Shown here piece after piece: positions 8,577 to 16,985 of a DNA stretch of 64,000 nt (the first letter of the stretch is position 1; every line of letters begins with the position of its first letter). Source of the DNA: Prescottella defluvii (lineage in GTDB: Bacteria; Actinomycetota; Actinomycetes; Mycobacteriales; Mycobacteriaceae); assembly GCF_000738775.1 (NCBI RefSeq), contig NZ_JPOC01000020.1, positions 1 to 64,000 of the forward strand. Reading direction: 5' to 3'. The notes under the pieces were generated by a model. It saw only the letters and a program-made list of their open reading frames with translations, was not told the origin of the DNA and did no database searches. A program made the translations under genes and the position numbers.

Positions 8577-10318
8577 CGGTTCGAGACGCAGTGAACGGCG
8601 GCGATTCGCCGGCCGACGCTCCTGCTCCCCGCCCGCCGCGGCAATCCCTGCCCGGCCGCATCGCCGCAGTGGGCCGCAACGCGTGGCGCGCACTGACGTC
8701 GATGCGGACCGCGCTGGTCCTGCTGTTCCTGCTCGCGTTGGCCGCGATCCCGGGCGCCCTGTTGCCGCAGCGCAGCCTCAACGAGGGCAAGGTCAACGAG
8801 TACATCGCGTCCCGTTCCACTCTGGGTCCGATCATGGACAAGCTCGAACTGTTCGACGTGTTCGGCAGCTTCTGGTTCACCGCGATCTACGTTCTGCTGT
8901 TCGTCTCGCTGGTCGGTTGCATCCTGCCGAGATGCGTCGAGTACGCGAAGGCGCTGCGTTCGCAGCCCGTCGCGGCGCCGCGCAACCTGGCGCGACTGCC
9001 GCACCACCACATCGAGACCGTCGACGAGGATCCCGAGGCCGTCGCCGAGCGGGTGCGCAAGCAGCTGCGCGGCTGGCGTGTGGCGAAGCGGGTCGGTGGC
9101 CCGCGCGCCAAGCATCCCGACGAGATCACCTTGTCCGCCGAGAAGGGCTTCCTCCGCGAGGCCGGCAACCTGGTGTTCCATCTGGCACTCGTGGCGCTCC
9201 TGGTCTCGATCGCGGTCGGCAAGCTGTTCTACTACGAGGGGAACCGGATCGTCATCGCCAGCGGCGAGGAGAGCTTCTGCAGTACCTCTCCGGCCGCGTT
9301 CGACTCGTTCCGCTGGGGCCTCGACGGCGACGGCACCGGTATCACGCCGCTGTGCGTGAAGGTCAACGACTTCACCGCCGACTATCTCGAGAACGGTCAG
9401 GCCGAGATGTTCACGTCGAACATCTCGTACCAGGCGGGCGACGACCTGACGAACAACGTCTGGCGCGACACCCAGATCAAGGTCAACCACCCGTTGCGAG
9501 TCGCCGGTGACCGCGTCTACCTGCAGGGCCACGGCTACGCGCCGACGTTCACCGTCACGTTCCCGAACGGCGAGTCCCGCACCGAGACTCTGCAGTGGCA
9601 GCCCGACGACGCGACGACGTTCCTGTCCAGCGGTGCAATGCGATTCGACCCGCCGGGCGGCCTGTACCCGGACTACGAGGAACGCCGGAAGAACCAGATC
9701 GCGATCGAGGGCCTGTTCGCGCCGACCGCGGCGTTCCACGGAAACCTGCTCTCGTCGAGCTACCCGGCGATGAACGACCCGGCCGTCGCGATCGACATCT
9801 ACAAGGGCGACACCGGCCTCGACACCGGTCTCCCGCAGAGCCTGTTCTCGCTGAACAAGGAACTGATCAATCAGGGCCGGCTCGTCAAGCAGGAGCGCGT
9901 CAACCTGTTCCCCGGCGAGAGCGTGACCCTGGCCGACGGCACGCAGGTGCGCTTCGACGGTGCCGTCGATTTCGTGAACCTGCAGGTCTCGCACGATCCG
10001 GCGCAGCAGTGGGTGCTGGTGTCGTCGATCGTGATGATGGCGGGTCTTCTGGTCTCGCTGGTGATCAAGCGACGGCGTGTCTGGGTCCGGATCTACCCCG
10101 CGACCGGCCCGGGAGCGGTCCCCGGCAAGGATGCCGACACCATGTCGGTTACATTGGCTGACGGTGAACGACGTACCGTAGTAGAGCTCGGCGGACTCGC
10201 CCGGACAGATCAGGCCGGATGGGGCGACGAGTTCGATCGGCTCACCACCCGGCTACTGGGTGACGACACGTCATCGCGGACAACACGAGCGCACGACGCG
10301 CAGGAGATGAATTCATGA
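8573..10318 (+). CDS. resB: Cytochrome c biogenesis protein ResB
   Basis: One half of the system II cytochrome c synthase that attaches heme to apocytochromes outside the membrane. The 581-residue protein starts with a proline-rich cytoplasmic tail, then [23 protein letters not shown] as the first membrane segment, a second near residues 100-120, a third near 200, a long extracytoplasmic domain, and a last segment ([19 protein letters not shown]) near residue 490. The ATG at 8573 overlaps the ccdA stop; the frame stays open far upstream antisense-free of any known domain. It pairs with CcsB. Confidence 0.93.
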   Translation: MTVRDAVNGGDSPADAPAPRPPRQSLPGRIAAVGRNAWRALTSMRTALVLLFLLALAAIPGALLPQRSLNEGKVNEYIASRSTLGPIMDKLELFDVFGSFWFTAIYVLLFVSLVGCILPRCVEYAKALRSQPVAAPRNLARLPHHHIETVDEDPEAVAERVRKQLRGWRVAKRVGGPRAKHPDEITLSAEKGFLREAGNLVFHLALVALLVSIAVGKLFYYEGNRIVIASGEESFCSTSPAAFDSFRWGLDGDGTGITPLCVKVNDFTADYLENGQAEMFTSNISYQAGDDLTNNVWRDTQIKVNHPLRVAGDRVYLQGHGYAPTFTVTFPNGESRTETLQWQPDDATTFLSSGAMRFDPPGGLYPDYEERRKNQIAIEGLFAPTAAFHGNLLSSSYPAMNDPAVAIDIYKGDTGLDTGLPQSLFSLNKELINQGRLVKQERVNLFPGESVTLADGTQVRFDGAVDFVNLQVSHDPAQQWVLVSSIVMMAGLLVSLVIKRRRVWVRIYPATGPGAVPGKDADTMSVTLADGERRTVVELGGLARTDQAGWGDEFDRLTTRLLGDDTSSRTTRAHDAQEMNS

Positions 10319-11283
10319 CGATCAACGAGACACTGGCTCGCTACAGCGACTGGTCGTTCGAGTCGGCGTTTGCGGTCTACGTCCTCGCCACCGTGCTGCT
10401 GATTGCGCGGTACGCCTCGATGCGGGCCCGCGTGGTCCAGGAACGCGAGCTCGTGGCGTCCGGCAGTGGCCCCGTCGCGACGGACGAACAGGTGCCCGGA
10501 CGCGTCGTCGAACAGGCGGGCAAGACCTGGTCGGAGAAGCTCGGCGGCATGGGCTACGCCCTGCTCGTCGTCGGCGTCGTGCTGCACGTCGCATCGATCG
10601 TGATCCGCGGCTTCGCCACCGAGCGGTTCCCGCTCGGCAACATGTACGAGTTCGTCTCGATGGCGTGTGCCGCCGCGGTCGTCGCCGGCATCGTGGCGCT
10701 GCGCAAGACCGCGGACCTGTGGGTGTTCCTGCTGGTGCCGGTCCTGGTCCTGATGTTCCTCGCGGCGACGGTGCTGTACGCCGACGCGGCGCCGGTCGTG
10801 CCCGCCCTGCGGTCGTTCTGGCTGCCGATCCACGTGACGATCATCAGCGTCGGCAGCGGCATCTTCATGGTTTCCGGCATCGCCAGCATCCTGTTCCTGT
10901 TCCGGATGAAGTTCCCGCGCGACGAGGAGGGAACCGGCTTCTTCGGCAAGGTCGCCCAGCGCCTCCCCGACGCCGAGACCCTCGACCGTCTCGCGTACAA
11001 GACGACGATCGTCGCGTTCCCGCTGTTCGGTGCGGGCATCATCCTCGGAGCGATCTGGGCCGAGGCGGCCTGGGGCCGGTTCTGGGGCTGGGATCCGAAG
11101 GAGACGGTCTCGTTCATCGCGTGGGTGATCTACGCGGCCTACCTGCACGCGCGTGCGACTTCGGGCTGGCGGGACACCAAGGCGGCGTGGATCAACATCG
11201 TCGGCTTCGTGGCCATGCTGTTCAATCTCTTCATCATCAACATGGTGGTCTCCGGCCTGCACTCGTACGCCGGCCTGAACTGA
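10315..11283 (+). CDS. ccsB: Cytochrome c-type biogenesis protein CcsB (CcsA family)
   Basis: Heme-handling partner of ResB. The 322-residue protein has about eight membrane segments and the tryptophan-rich heme-binding motif WGWDPKE at residues 257-263, preceded by AEAAWGRF. Conserved histidines flank it, including the one in WLPIHVTIISVGSG. It is the last gene of the overlapping chain and is followed 16 bp later by a strong hairpin terminator. Confidence 0.95.
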   Translation: MTINETLARYSDWSFESAFAVYVLATVLLIARYASMRARVVQERELVASGSGPVATDEQVPGRVVEQAGKTWSEKLGGMGYALLVVGVVLHVASIVIRGFATERFPLGNMYEFVSMACAAAVVAGIVALRKTADLWVFLLVPVLVLMFLAATVLYADAAPVVPALRSFWLPIHVTIISVGSGIFMVSGIASILFLFRMKFPRDEEGTGFFGKVAQRLPDAETLDRLAYKTTIVAFPLFGAGIILGAIWAEAAWGRFWGWDPKETVSFIAWVIYAAYLHARATSGWRDTKAAWINIVGFVAMLFNLFIINMVVSGLHSYAGLN

Positions 11284-11299
11284 CCCACCGACAACGCGA

Positions 11300-11335
11300 A
11301 ACGGTCGCCGTGCAGTGTGCACGGCGACCGTTTTC
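11300..11335. terminator. Hairpin terminator after ccsB
   Basis: A perfect 15-bp inverted repeat (11300-11314 and 11318-11332) encloses GTG and ends in a T-run (TTTT). It closes the hemL-ccs operon and may also serve the convergent small gene ending at 11378. Confidence 0.85.
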
Positions 11336-11377
11336 GGTTCTGCGCTACCGACGCGAACCGGGGACCGGGTGTTCCGG

Positions 11378-11614
11378 TCAGTTGTCCGGGTCGGTGGGCG
11401 AGTCGGTTCCTGGACGATGATCCGACTGCCGACGGTGGTTCTCACGATCCACCCGCCACAGGAACTCGGGATCGTCGTCAGGTCCCACGGCTCTGCCCGT
11501 CCTGCCAGCCGGCCGGCCACCGCCTCGGTCGGCGGTGGTGGCGGTCGGACCGAACGCCTTCCAGAACAGGACTGCGAGCGTTATCAGGCCGATGAACGCC
11601 AATAGGTAGATCAC
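11378..11614 (-). CDS. Small single-pass membrane protein, function unknown
   Basis: A 78-residue protein starting at a GTG preceded by AGGAGG at good spacing. It has one N-terminal membrane segment (IYLLAFIGLITLAVLFWKAF) and a charged, arginine- and aspartate-rich tail. No family is recognised with confidence; proteins of this type are common beside cytochrome maturation genes, but that link is only positional. The longer open frame upstream lacks a credible start. Confidence 0.6.
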   Translation of the reverse strand: MIYLLAFIGLITLAVLFWKAFGPTATTADRGGGRPAGRTGRAVGPDDDPEFLWRVDRENHRRQSDHRPGTDSPTDPDN

Positions 11615-11682
11615 GGTGCACCTCCTGCTACGAGGGTAACCGTGCCCGGGACGTCCGGGTATCCACCTGTCGGACGACGCGT

Positions 11683-11895
11683 CTACGGGTGATGGGCCTC
11701 GGTCGTCAGCGACGTCAGGAGCGCCAGCACCTCGGCCTCTCGGAACCTCCGGTGTCCGCCGGGGGTGCGCAGAGATCCGAGTCGGCCGGCGTGCGCCCAA
11801 CGCGTGACGGTCTTGGGGTCGACATGGAACAGTGCGGCGACCTGGCCCGGGGTCAGCAGGGCTTCCTTGGCGCCGTTGTAGGTGGGTGCGCTCAT
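11683..11895 (-). CDS. bldC: BldC-type MerR-family DNA-binding protein
   Basis: A 70-residue winged-helix regulator consisting of little more than the MerR DNA-binding domain. The core LTPGQVAALFHVDPKTVTRW, followed by GSLRTPGGHRRFREAEVLAL, is the BldC signature. BldC controls development in Streptomyces by cooperative binding to direct repeats; its role in rhodococci is not established. TTGGAGG precedes the ATG. It is transcribed alone. Confidence 0.9.
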   Translation of the reverse strand: MSAPTYNGAKEALLTPGQVAALFHVDPKTVTRWAHAGRLGSLRTPGGHRRFREAEVLALLTSLTTEAHHP

Positions 11896-12034
11896 CGATC
11901 CTCCAACTGTCGGGGCCTACCCGTCGGGGGTCGGCCGGGGGATTCGGGACCGGTTCGTTTGTCGACCGGCCTCGACATCGTGGCACTAGACCCCCCAGGT
12001 ACTCGAACGATCTAAAGTTGGTAAAGGGGAGGTA
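11896..12034. other. Divergent intergenic region between bldC and the micro-protein genes
   Basis: On the plus strand TAAAGT (12013-12018) fits a -10 box and is followed by a purine-rich GGGGAGG. The gap from bldC to the first supported plus-strand gene (12271) is 375 bp and otherwise holds only the short weak reading frame listed next. Confidence 0.35.
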
Positions 12035-12202
12035 ATGGACAAATCGGGCGACTCGGGCCGGGACATTGTGGAGTGGTCACAGGAATCGGCAATCCCGGTA
12101 CGAAGTGGGCGGACGACCCCTAGGGTGGCCCTGTCTGCCCAGCGCACCGACGCCGACAGAAGCCGAATGCGGGGGCGGAAGGTCGAAGTGCCGGGCGGGT
12201 GA
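12035..12202 (+). CDS. Possible 55-aa hypothetical protein
   Basis: A short frame starts at an ATG just after GGGGAGG, but the spacing to the ATG is only about two bases, which is too tight for a good ribosome site. The product would be hydrophilic and arginine-rich with no recognisable domain. It may instead be part of the leader of the micro-protein transcript. Weakly supported. Confidence 0.2.
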   Translation: MDKSGDSGRDIVEWSQESAIPVRSGRTTPRVALSAQRTDADRSRMRGRKVEVPGG

Positions 12203-12270
12203 CCGTCGAACCAGTCCAACGCCCGTGAGTCGTGAACGGGTGTCGGGCGTACGGGTCAGGAGGGGAGTGC

Positions 12271-12474
12271 ATGCTCGCCGAGGCCATCGGTCCCAACATC
12301 GGCACGAACATCATCGACAGCGTCTATTGGGCGTTCCAGCAGGGTGCAACCTTCGGCAACGCGCTCATGACGGGTCTGACCAGTGGATTGATCAACATCG
12401 TCACCACGATCGGAACGGTCGATCTCGGGTCGACCTTCAGCAACACCGTGCCCGTGGCGCCGCCGCCGCCGTGA
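12271..12474 (+). CDS. Micro-protein A of a tandem paralogous pair
   Basis: A 67-residue protein with ribosome site AGGAGGGG before the ATG. It contains AIGPNIGTNIIDSVYWAFQQ, then GATFGNALMTG and GSTFSN, and ends in a proline run. It lacks a cleavable signal peptide, is glycine- and hydrophobe-rich and is almost free of charge. The next gene encodes a clear paralogue with the same blocks in the same order. Function is unknown; length, tandem arrangement and lack of signal recall PorA/PorH mycomembrane channel peptides of corynebacteria, but no sequence match to those is claimed. Confidence 0.65.
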   Translation: MLAEAIGPNIGTNIIDSVYWAFQQGATFGNALMTGLTSGLINIVTTIGTVDLGSTFSNTVPVAPPPP

Positions 12475-12537
12475 TGCGTCGGGCCCGTGTGACCAGCGCT
12501 CGTCCAGGAGAACTCATCTGGAGCAGAGGAGGAACCC

Positions 12538-12735
12538 ATGATCACCGGATTCATCGGACCCAACGCCGGCGCGACCGTGATCCAGGCCATCTACACGGCG
12601 TTCCAGCAGGGCGCGACCATCGGCAATGCGGTGGTGACGGGCAACTGGGGCAACCTGATGGCCACGTTCGGTGTCTGGGAGTGGGGGTCGACCTTCAACA
12701 ACCTCGGTCCCGGTGTATTGCCCCTGGTCTTCTGA
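12538..12735 (+). CDS. Micro-protein B of a tandem paralogous pair
   Basis: A 65-residue protein with ribosome site GAGGAGG before the ATG. It shares with its neighbour GPNxGxxxI, Y.AFQQGAT.GNA..TG, a central ATFG and GSTF.N. It differs in the C-terminus (GPGVLPLVF instead of the proline run). No signal peptide, almost no charged residues. The 63-bp gap between the two genes suggests one transcript. The strong block conservation argues for real, selected proteins. Confidence 0.65.
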   Translation: MITGFIGPNAGATVIQAIYTAFQQGATIGNAVVTGNWGNLMATFGVWEWGSTFNNLGPGVLPLVF

Positions 12736-12771
12736 GGGTGTTCCCGAGCGAGGGCGCCGCCCGATGATAGG

Positions 12772-12777
12772 TAGGCT
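12772..12777 (+). promoter_or_regulatory. -10 box of probable leaderless DUF4229 gene
   Basis: TAGGCT ends six bases before the GTG at 12784, which is the leaderless spacing seen repeatedly in this window. Confidence 0.4.
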
Positions 12778-12783
12778 GGCACC

Positions 12784-13140
12784 GTGAGTGATGCAGCGCA
12801 GAACCGTCCCGAAAAGGCCAGTGAACAGGGCGCAGGCACCGGCCCCGCCGTCACGACGGGTCACCTCGTCCGCGACGTCGCCCTCTACTCGGTGGCGCGC
12901 CTGGGCCTGGTCGTGGTCCTCGCGGCGGTCATCCTCCTCGGCGGCAACCTGATCGGTGTCGAGGTCCCGTTCATCGTGGCCGCGCTGTTCGCCGTGCTGA
13001 TCGCGCTGCCGCTGTCGCTGGTGCTGTTCTCGAAGATGCGCAAGCGGGTCAACGAGGACATCGCGTCGGTCGACGCCCGGCGCCGGGCCGACAAGGCCGA
13101 CCTGCACGCGAAGCTGCGGGGCGAGGACCGCAACCGGTGA
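12784..13140 (+). CDS. DUF4229 domain-containing membrane protein
   Basis: A 118-residue protein with a hydrophilic N-terminus, two adjacent membrane segments ([20 protein letters not shown] and [18 protein letters not shown]) and a basic cytoplasmic tail with [18 protein letters not shown]. This matches the actinobacterial DUF4229 pattern. Function unknown. Its stop overlaps the start of the cysteine desulfhydrase gene by 4 nt, so the two are probably translated together. Confidence 0.75.
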   Translation: MSDAAQNRPEKASEQGAGTGPAVTTGHLVRDVALYSVARLGLVVVLAAVILLGGNLIGVEVPFIVAALFAVLIALPLSLVLFSKMRKRVNEDIASVDARRRADKADLHAKLRGEDRNR

Positions 13141-14231
13141 CGACCGTCCTCGACCGGCGAGGCTCCCGGGCCTGGGTCGACAACGCCGTCCGCCTCATCG
13201 AGGCCGATGCGCAGCGCAGCGCCGACACGCACCTGCTGCGCTACCCGCTGCCGCCGTCGTGGAACGTGCAGTTGTATCTGAAGGACGAGTCCACCCACAT
13301 CACCGGCAGTCTCAAGCACCGGTTGGCGCGCTCGCTGTTCCTGTACTCGATCTGCAACGGCTGGGTCACCGAGAACACCACGGTGATCGAGGCGTCGTCC
13401 GGATCGACCGCGGTCAGCGAGGCGTACTTCGCGAAGCTGCTGGGCCTGGACTTCGTCGCGGTGATGCCCGCGACCACCAGTCCCGCCAAGATCGCCCTGA
13501 TCGAGGCGCAGGGCGGCCGCTGCCACTTTGTCAGCGACCCGTCGCGCATCTACGACGAGTCGGCCCGCCTGGCCGCCGAGACCGGCGGCCACTACATGGA
13601 CCAGTTCACGCACGCCGAGCGTGCCACCGACTGGCGCGGCAACAACAACATCGCCGAGTCGATCTTCACGCAGTTGCAGCAGGAGGATCATCCGATCCCC
13701 GAATGGATCGTGGTGGGCGCCGGCACCGGTGGCACCGGCGCGACCATCGGCCGGTTCCTGCGATACCGCAAGCTCGATACCGGACTGTGCGTCGTCGACC
13801 CGGAACACTCGGTGTTCTTCGACGCGTGGCGCAGCGGGAACTGCGCGCCCGCCCCGACGTCCGAGCGGGGTTCCCGGATCGAGGGCATCGGCCGTCCCCG
13901 CGTCGAACCGTCGTTCATCGGTCAGGTCGTCGACCGCATGGTCAAGGTGCCGGACGCGGGTTCGATCGCCGCGATGCGGCACGCGAGCACGGTCCTCGGC
14001 CGCAAGGTCGGCGGCTCGACCGGCACCAACCTGTGGGGGGCGTTCGGCCTGGTCGCCGAGATGCTCGCGCAGGGGCGTAGCGGCAGCGTGGTCACGCTGC
14101 TGTGCGACGGCGGCGAACGCTACACCGGCACGTACTTCGACGACGCCTGGGTGGCGTCCGAGGGCATCGACCTGTCCGGCCCGACGGCGGTGCTCGACGA
14201 GTTCGCGCGCACCGGACGCTGGACCGGCTAG
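13137..14231 (+). CDS. cds1: PLP-dependent cysteine desulfhydrase/cysteine synthase-like protein (Cds1-like)
   Basis: Fold type II PLP enzyme, 364 aa, close in layout to M. tuberculosis Rv3684 (Cds1), which degrades cysteine to H2S, pyruvate and ammonia. The PLP lysine is in [14 protein letters not shown] near residue 60, the substrate loop is [19 protein letters not shown], and the phosphate loop [15 protein letters not shown] is clear. It differs from standard CysK by its N-terminal extension and by SLKHR instead of SVKDR. The role in H2S production is inferred from the homologue. Co-transcribed with the DUF4229 gene. Confidence 0.82.
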   Translation: MTTVLDRRGSRAWVDNAVRLIEADAQRSADTHLLRYPLPPSWNVQLYLKDESTHITGSLKHRLARSLFLYSICNGWVTENTTVIEASSGSTAVSEAYFAKLLGLDFVAVMPATTSPAKIALIEAQGGRCHFVSDPSRIYDESARLAAETGGHYMDQFTHAERATDWRGNNNIAESIFTQLQQEDHPIPEWIVVGAGTGGTGATIGRFLRYRKLDTGLCVVDPEHSVFFDAWRSGNCAPAPTSERGSRIEGIGRPRVEPSFIGQVVDRMVKVPDAGSIAAMRHASTVLGRKVGGSTGTNLWGAFGLVAEMLAQGRSGSVVTLLCDGGERYTGTYFDDAWVASEGIDLSGPTAVLDEFARTGRWTG

Positions 14232-14246
14232 CGCACTCCTCGCGCG

Positions 14247-14762
14247 CTACGGCTCGATCGGGACGTGCCGGGTCATGGCGACCCGAGGCCAGCGATCGAG
14301 GCCGTGTGCCGCTTCGTCTTTGCGGACGGCGCGGAGTCCGGGACCGAGGTCGTCGTCGGCGAGAATCCCGAATCTCAGCCGGGTGTAGTACGGCTCGTTC
14401 CACGGCACGCCGACGAACGTCGTGAGCGTCAGTTCGGGCAGTCCGCGGTCGCGAGCCCACTCGGCGATGTGGTCGATCAGGCTCGCGCCGATCCGCTGCC
14501 CGCGGTGGTCGGGGTGCACCGACACCTGCTCGATGTGTGCGTTGCCGTCGACGACGTCGACGAGGCAGTACGCCACCGGCGGCGCCGAACCCGTCGCCCA
14601 CACCCAGGCGCGGACGTCGGCCCGGTAGCTCTCCAGCAGCGCGATCGGCGGTGGGGGATCGTCTGCGATCGCGTCCATTCCGAGGGTGCGGAAGATGCTG
14701 CCGGCCGCGACCTCGATGTCCTGGAGGTGCGGCAGATCGGCGGGTTCGGCGAGCCTGATCAT
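14247..14762 (-). CDS. GNAT family N-acetyltransferase
   Basis: A 171-residue acetyltransferase of the GNAT fold. The acetyl-CoA loop reads VHPDHRGQRIGASLIDHI, with strands YCLVDVVDGNAHIEQVSV before it and LTLTTFVGVPWNEPYYTRLR after it. The ATG at 14762 is used because the domain starts immediately (IRLAEPADL) and the gene then follows its upstream neighbour by four bases. The acceptor substrate is unknown. Confidence 0.85.
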   Translation of the reverse strand: MIRLAEPADLPHLQDIEVAAGSIFRTLGMDAIADDPPPPIALLESYRADVRAWVWATGSAPPVAYCLVDVVDGNAHIEQVSVHPDHRGQRIGASLIDHIAEWARDRGLPELTLTTFVGVPWNEPYYTRLRFGILADDDLGPGLRAVRKDEAAHGLDRWPRVAMTRHVPIEP

Positions 14763-14766
14763 CCGG

Positions 14767-15066
14767 TCAGCTCTTGGACAGGACCTGCGACGCGATCGCG
14801 GTGCCGGCGGCGACGACGCCGACCGACGGCCAGGAACCGATCTTCTTGGCGAGCGGGTGCGAGCCGCCGAAGGCGCCGACATAGGTGCCCAGCAGTACCG
14901 CGGCGCGGCCCGCGCCGGAACTCTTGGCCCAGTTGTAGGTGCACACGCCGCCGACCGTTGCCAGCACGGCGCCGCCCAGTTGACGATTGCCGGTCTGGCG
15001 TGCGACGGCGTATCCGCCGACCAGTCCGGCGGCGGCGAGAGCGGAGGTGGCGGTCTTGTTGAGCAT
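14767..15066 (-). CDS. Small alanine/glycine-rich membrane protein, function unknown
   Basis: A 99-residue protein with ribosome site GGGAGAA before the ATG. It is made almost wholly of weakly hydrophobic alanine- and glycine-rich segments (for example SALAAAGLVGGYAVA and GAVLATVGGVCTYNWA), giving perhaps three membrane helices. No family recognised. It is the first gene of a pair with the GNAT gene. Confidence 0.6.
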   Translation of the reverse strand: MLNKTATSALAAAGLVGGYAVARQTGNRQLGGAVLATVGGVCTYNWAKSSGAGRAAVLLGTYVGAFGGSHPLAKKIGSWPSVGVVAAGTAIASQVLSKS

Positions 15067-15215
15067 CGTGGAGTTCTCCCGTTCCGAGTGTGTGTCAGTC
15101 GATTCGAGGCTACCGACAAGTTTGCGCGGGCAGCCGGGAGAACCCTCTCGGGTGTCGTTTCTCGTTAACCGGGAAAGCGTCTGCGCCGCGTCCGCGAGCC
15201 CCGGATAGTGGCCGA

Positions 15216-15254
15216 ATGTCACACGCGTTCAGTTGGATCGAACGTGTGTGACAT
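15216..15254. promoter_or_regulatory. Imperfect inverted repeat, probable operator of the SDR gene
   Basis: ATGTCACACGCGTT (15216-15229) and AACGTGTGTGACAT (15241-15254) are inverted copies with one mismatch around an 11-bp centre, 37 bp before the SDR start. The size and symmetry suit a dimeric repressor such as a TetR or GntR family member; no such regulator gene is adjacent. Confidence 0.5.
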
Positions 15255-15291
15255 CGGGCCGGAGGCCCGATCCGCAGACCCAGGAGGAACC

Positions 15292-16131
15292 GTGTCGACA
15301 CAACCTGCATCCACCCACCCGGTGTTCAGTCCGGGGCCGCTGCTGTCGGGGAGGCGCGCGATCGTCACCGGCGGCTCCCACGGGATCGGTGCCGCGATCG
15401 CGCGGTCCTTCGCGGCCCACGGCGCGCACGTCCTGGTCGTCGACATCGAAGGCGATGCGGCTCGCGCGCTGGAGTTCGACGCCGCGGCGGGCGGCGCGAT
15501 CGACGTGCTCGAGCACGACGTCCTCGACTCGACGATCCCCGGCGCGATCGTCGAGTTCGCGCCGGACGTCCTGGTGAACAACGCCGGCCACTTCCTGCGT
15601 CCACCCCGGCCGTTCGAGGACACCCAGCCGGCGTTCTGGGCCGAGGTGGCCGCGATCAACCTCGACCACGTCCTGCGGCTGACGCATGCGCTGCTGCCGG
15701 GCATGGCGGAGCGCGGCCGGGGCGGTTCGATCATCAACCTCACGACGGTCGAGGCGCATCGGGCGATCCCCGGGCACTCGGTGTACGCGGCCTACAAGGC
15801 GGCCGTCACGCAGTTCGGTCGCAGCCTGGCCGTCGAGGCCGGACGGAGCGGTGTCCGGGTGAATGCGATCGCGCCGGACCTGATCGAGTCCGTGCAGGTG
15901 CCTTACACCGAGTGGCTGTCGGAGGAGGAGTGGGCGAAGTGGCCGACGTGGGCGCCGCTGGGCGGGCCCGGTCAGCCGGAGGATGTCGCCGGGGCCGCGT
16001 TGTTCCTGGCGTCCGATCTGGGCCGGTACACGACGGGTACCACCGTGCACGTCGACGGCGGCACGTACGCGGCCGGTGGCTGGTTCCCCAAGCCCGAGGG
16101 CGGCTGGACCAACCGTCCCCGCAACCCGTAA
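15292..16131 (+). CDS. SDR family oxidoreductase
   Basis: Classical short-chain dehydrogenase, 279 aa. Seen: cofactor motif VTGGSHGIG near residues 25-33, NNAGHF, and the catalytic pair YxxxK in YAAYKAAVTQFGR (Tyr165, Lys169). An acidic residue after the second strand (VVDIE) favours NAD over NADP. The GTG at 15292 is chosen because AGGAGG sits at good spacing; the longer frame from 15208 runs through the inverted repeat. Substrate unknown. A separate inverted repeat follows the gene. Confidence 0.88.
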   Translation: MSTQPASTHPVFSPGPLLSGRRAIVTGGSHGIGAAIARSFAAHGAHVLVVDIEGDAARALEFDAAAGGAIDVLEHDVLDSTIPGAIVEFAPDVLVNNAGHFLRPPRPFEDTQPAFWAEVAAINLDHVLRLTHALLPGMAERGRGGSIINLTTVEAHRAIPGHSVYAAYKAAVTQFGRSLAVEAGRSGVRVNAIAPDLIESVQVPYTEWLSEEEWAKWPTWAPLGGPGQPEDVAGAALFLASDLGRYTTGTTVHVDGGTYAAGGWFPKPEGGWTNRPRNP

Positions 16132-16158
16132 CCCTCGTCGCAGCGGGCGGAACCGGAC

Positions 16159-16196
16159 ACGGTACACAACCTACGGTCGCGTAGGTTGTGTACCGT
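16159..16196. promoter_or_regulatory. Perfect 17-bp inverted repeat upstream of the acyltransferase gene
   Basis: Two 17-bp arms (16159-16175 and 16180-16196) are exact reverse complements around GTCG; the arm contains GTACACAACCTACG. It lies 28 bp after the SDR stop and 40 bp before the acyltransferase ATG. It can be a strong operator, or a terminator-like hairpin since GGGTTTTC follows. The non-GC-only arm composition favours an operator. Confidence 0.5.
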
Positions 16197-16235
16197 GGGT
16201 TTTCGGATGGGGGACATCCGAACGAGAGGCTCGAC

Positions 16236-16985
16236 ATGACCAGGCCCGCGGTGACGCTGGAGAACTACGAGGACGTCTACCGCTTCTACCTGGACCATCG
16301 GCAGAATCGGCTCGTCGCGTGCGGTGCCTACGCCGCGCTCAGTGCCCGCTTCCGGCCGCGAATCCGCTACGCGGACGGTGCCCGCCGGCAGCTGCAGGAC
16401 CTGCTCGGCAGCGGCACCCGACTGATCGTCGCCGCCAATCACGTGAGCGATCGCGACCAGTACACGCTCGCCGCGACCGCATGGCAGTCGCCGCTGCGCC
16501 GCGTGATCGGACGGACCCGGGTGCTCGCGAAGGACGAGCTGTTCGCGGATCCGAAGCTGCGCCGGAAGATCGACATGATGGGGTCGATCCCGGTGTTCCG
16601 CGGCAAGGACCACGGGATGCGGGCGGTCGCGGATGCGGGCCGCCGGATGATGGACATCTCCGCGCAGCGACTCCACCGCGGGGACGTGCTGGCGATCTTT
16701 CCCGAGGGGACCTGCAACGACGCCGACCCCCGCCGCGTCCAGAAGATCAACAGCGGTATCGGGCACATCGCGGTGAAGGCCCGCAAGCTCGGCTCGGCCC
16801 CCGCGCTGCTGTGCCTCGGCATCCGTTACCGTCCCGGCGCTGCGGCCGACGTCTACATCTCGTCGCCGGTGCGGGACCTCCCGACGACACCGATGGACAT
16901 CACGCGTCTGGTGGCCGCCGACATGCAGGCCGCGGTGGACGGGGTGTTCGACGCCGCGACCCCTCAGCGGACGCCGTCGCGGTAG
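16236..16985 (+). CDS. Lysophospholipid acyltransferase family protein (PlsC-like)
   Basis: A 249-residue glycerolipid acyltransferase. The catalytic NHxxxxD motif reads NHVSDRD (residues 68-74), and the acceptor-binding motif FPEGTC is near residue 155; MMGSIPVFRGK between them fits the fold. It probably transfers an acyl chain to a lysophospholipid or related acceptor at the membrane. The ATG at 16236 has a weak GAGAGG upstream. It overlaps the convergent next gene by 22 bp. Confidence 0.82.
   Translation: MTRPAVTLENYEDVYRFYLDHRQNRLVACGAYAALSARFRPRIRYADGARRQLQDLLGSGTRLIVAANHVSDRDQYTLAATAWQSPLRRVIGRTRVLAKDELFADPKLRRKIDMMGSIPVFRGKDHGMRAVADAGRRMMDISAQRLHRGDVLAIFPEGTCNDADPRRVQKINSGIGHIAVKARKLGSAPALLCLGIRYRPGAAADVYISSPVRDLPTTPMDITRLVAADMQAAVDGVFDAATPQRTPSR

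Noticed and set aside
15208-15291. Longer N-terminus for the SDR protein
   Set aside because: It would translate through the inverted repeat and has no homologous content; the GTG at 15292 has a good AGGAGG site.
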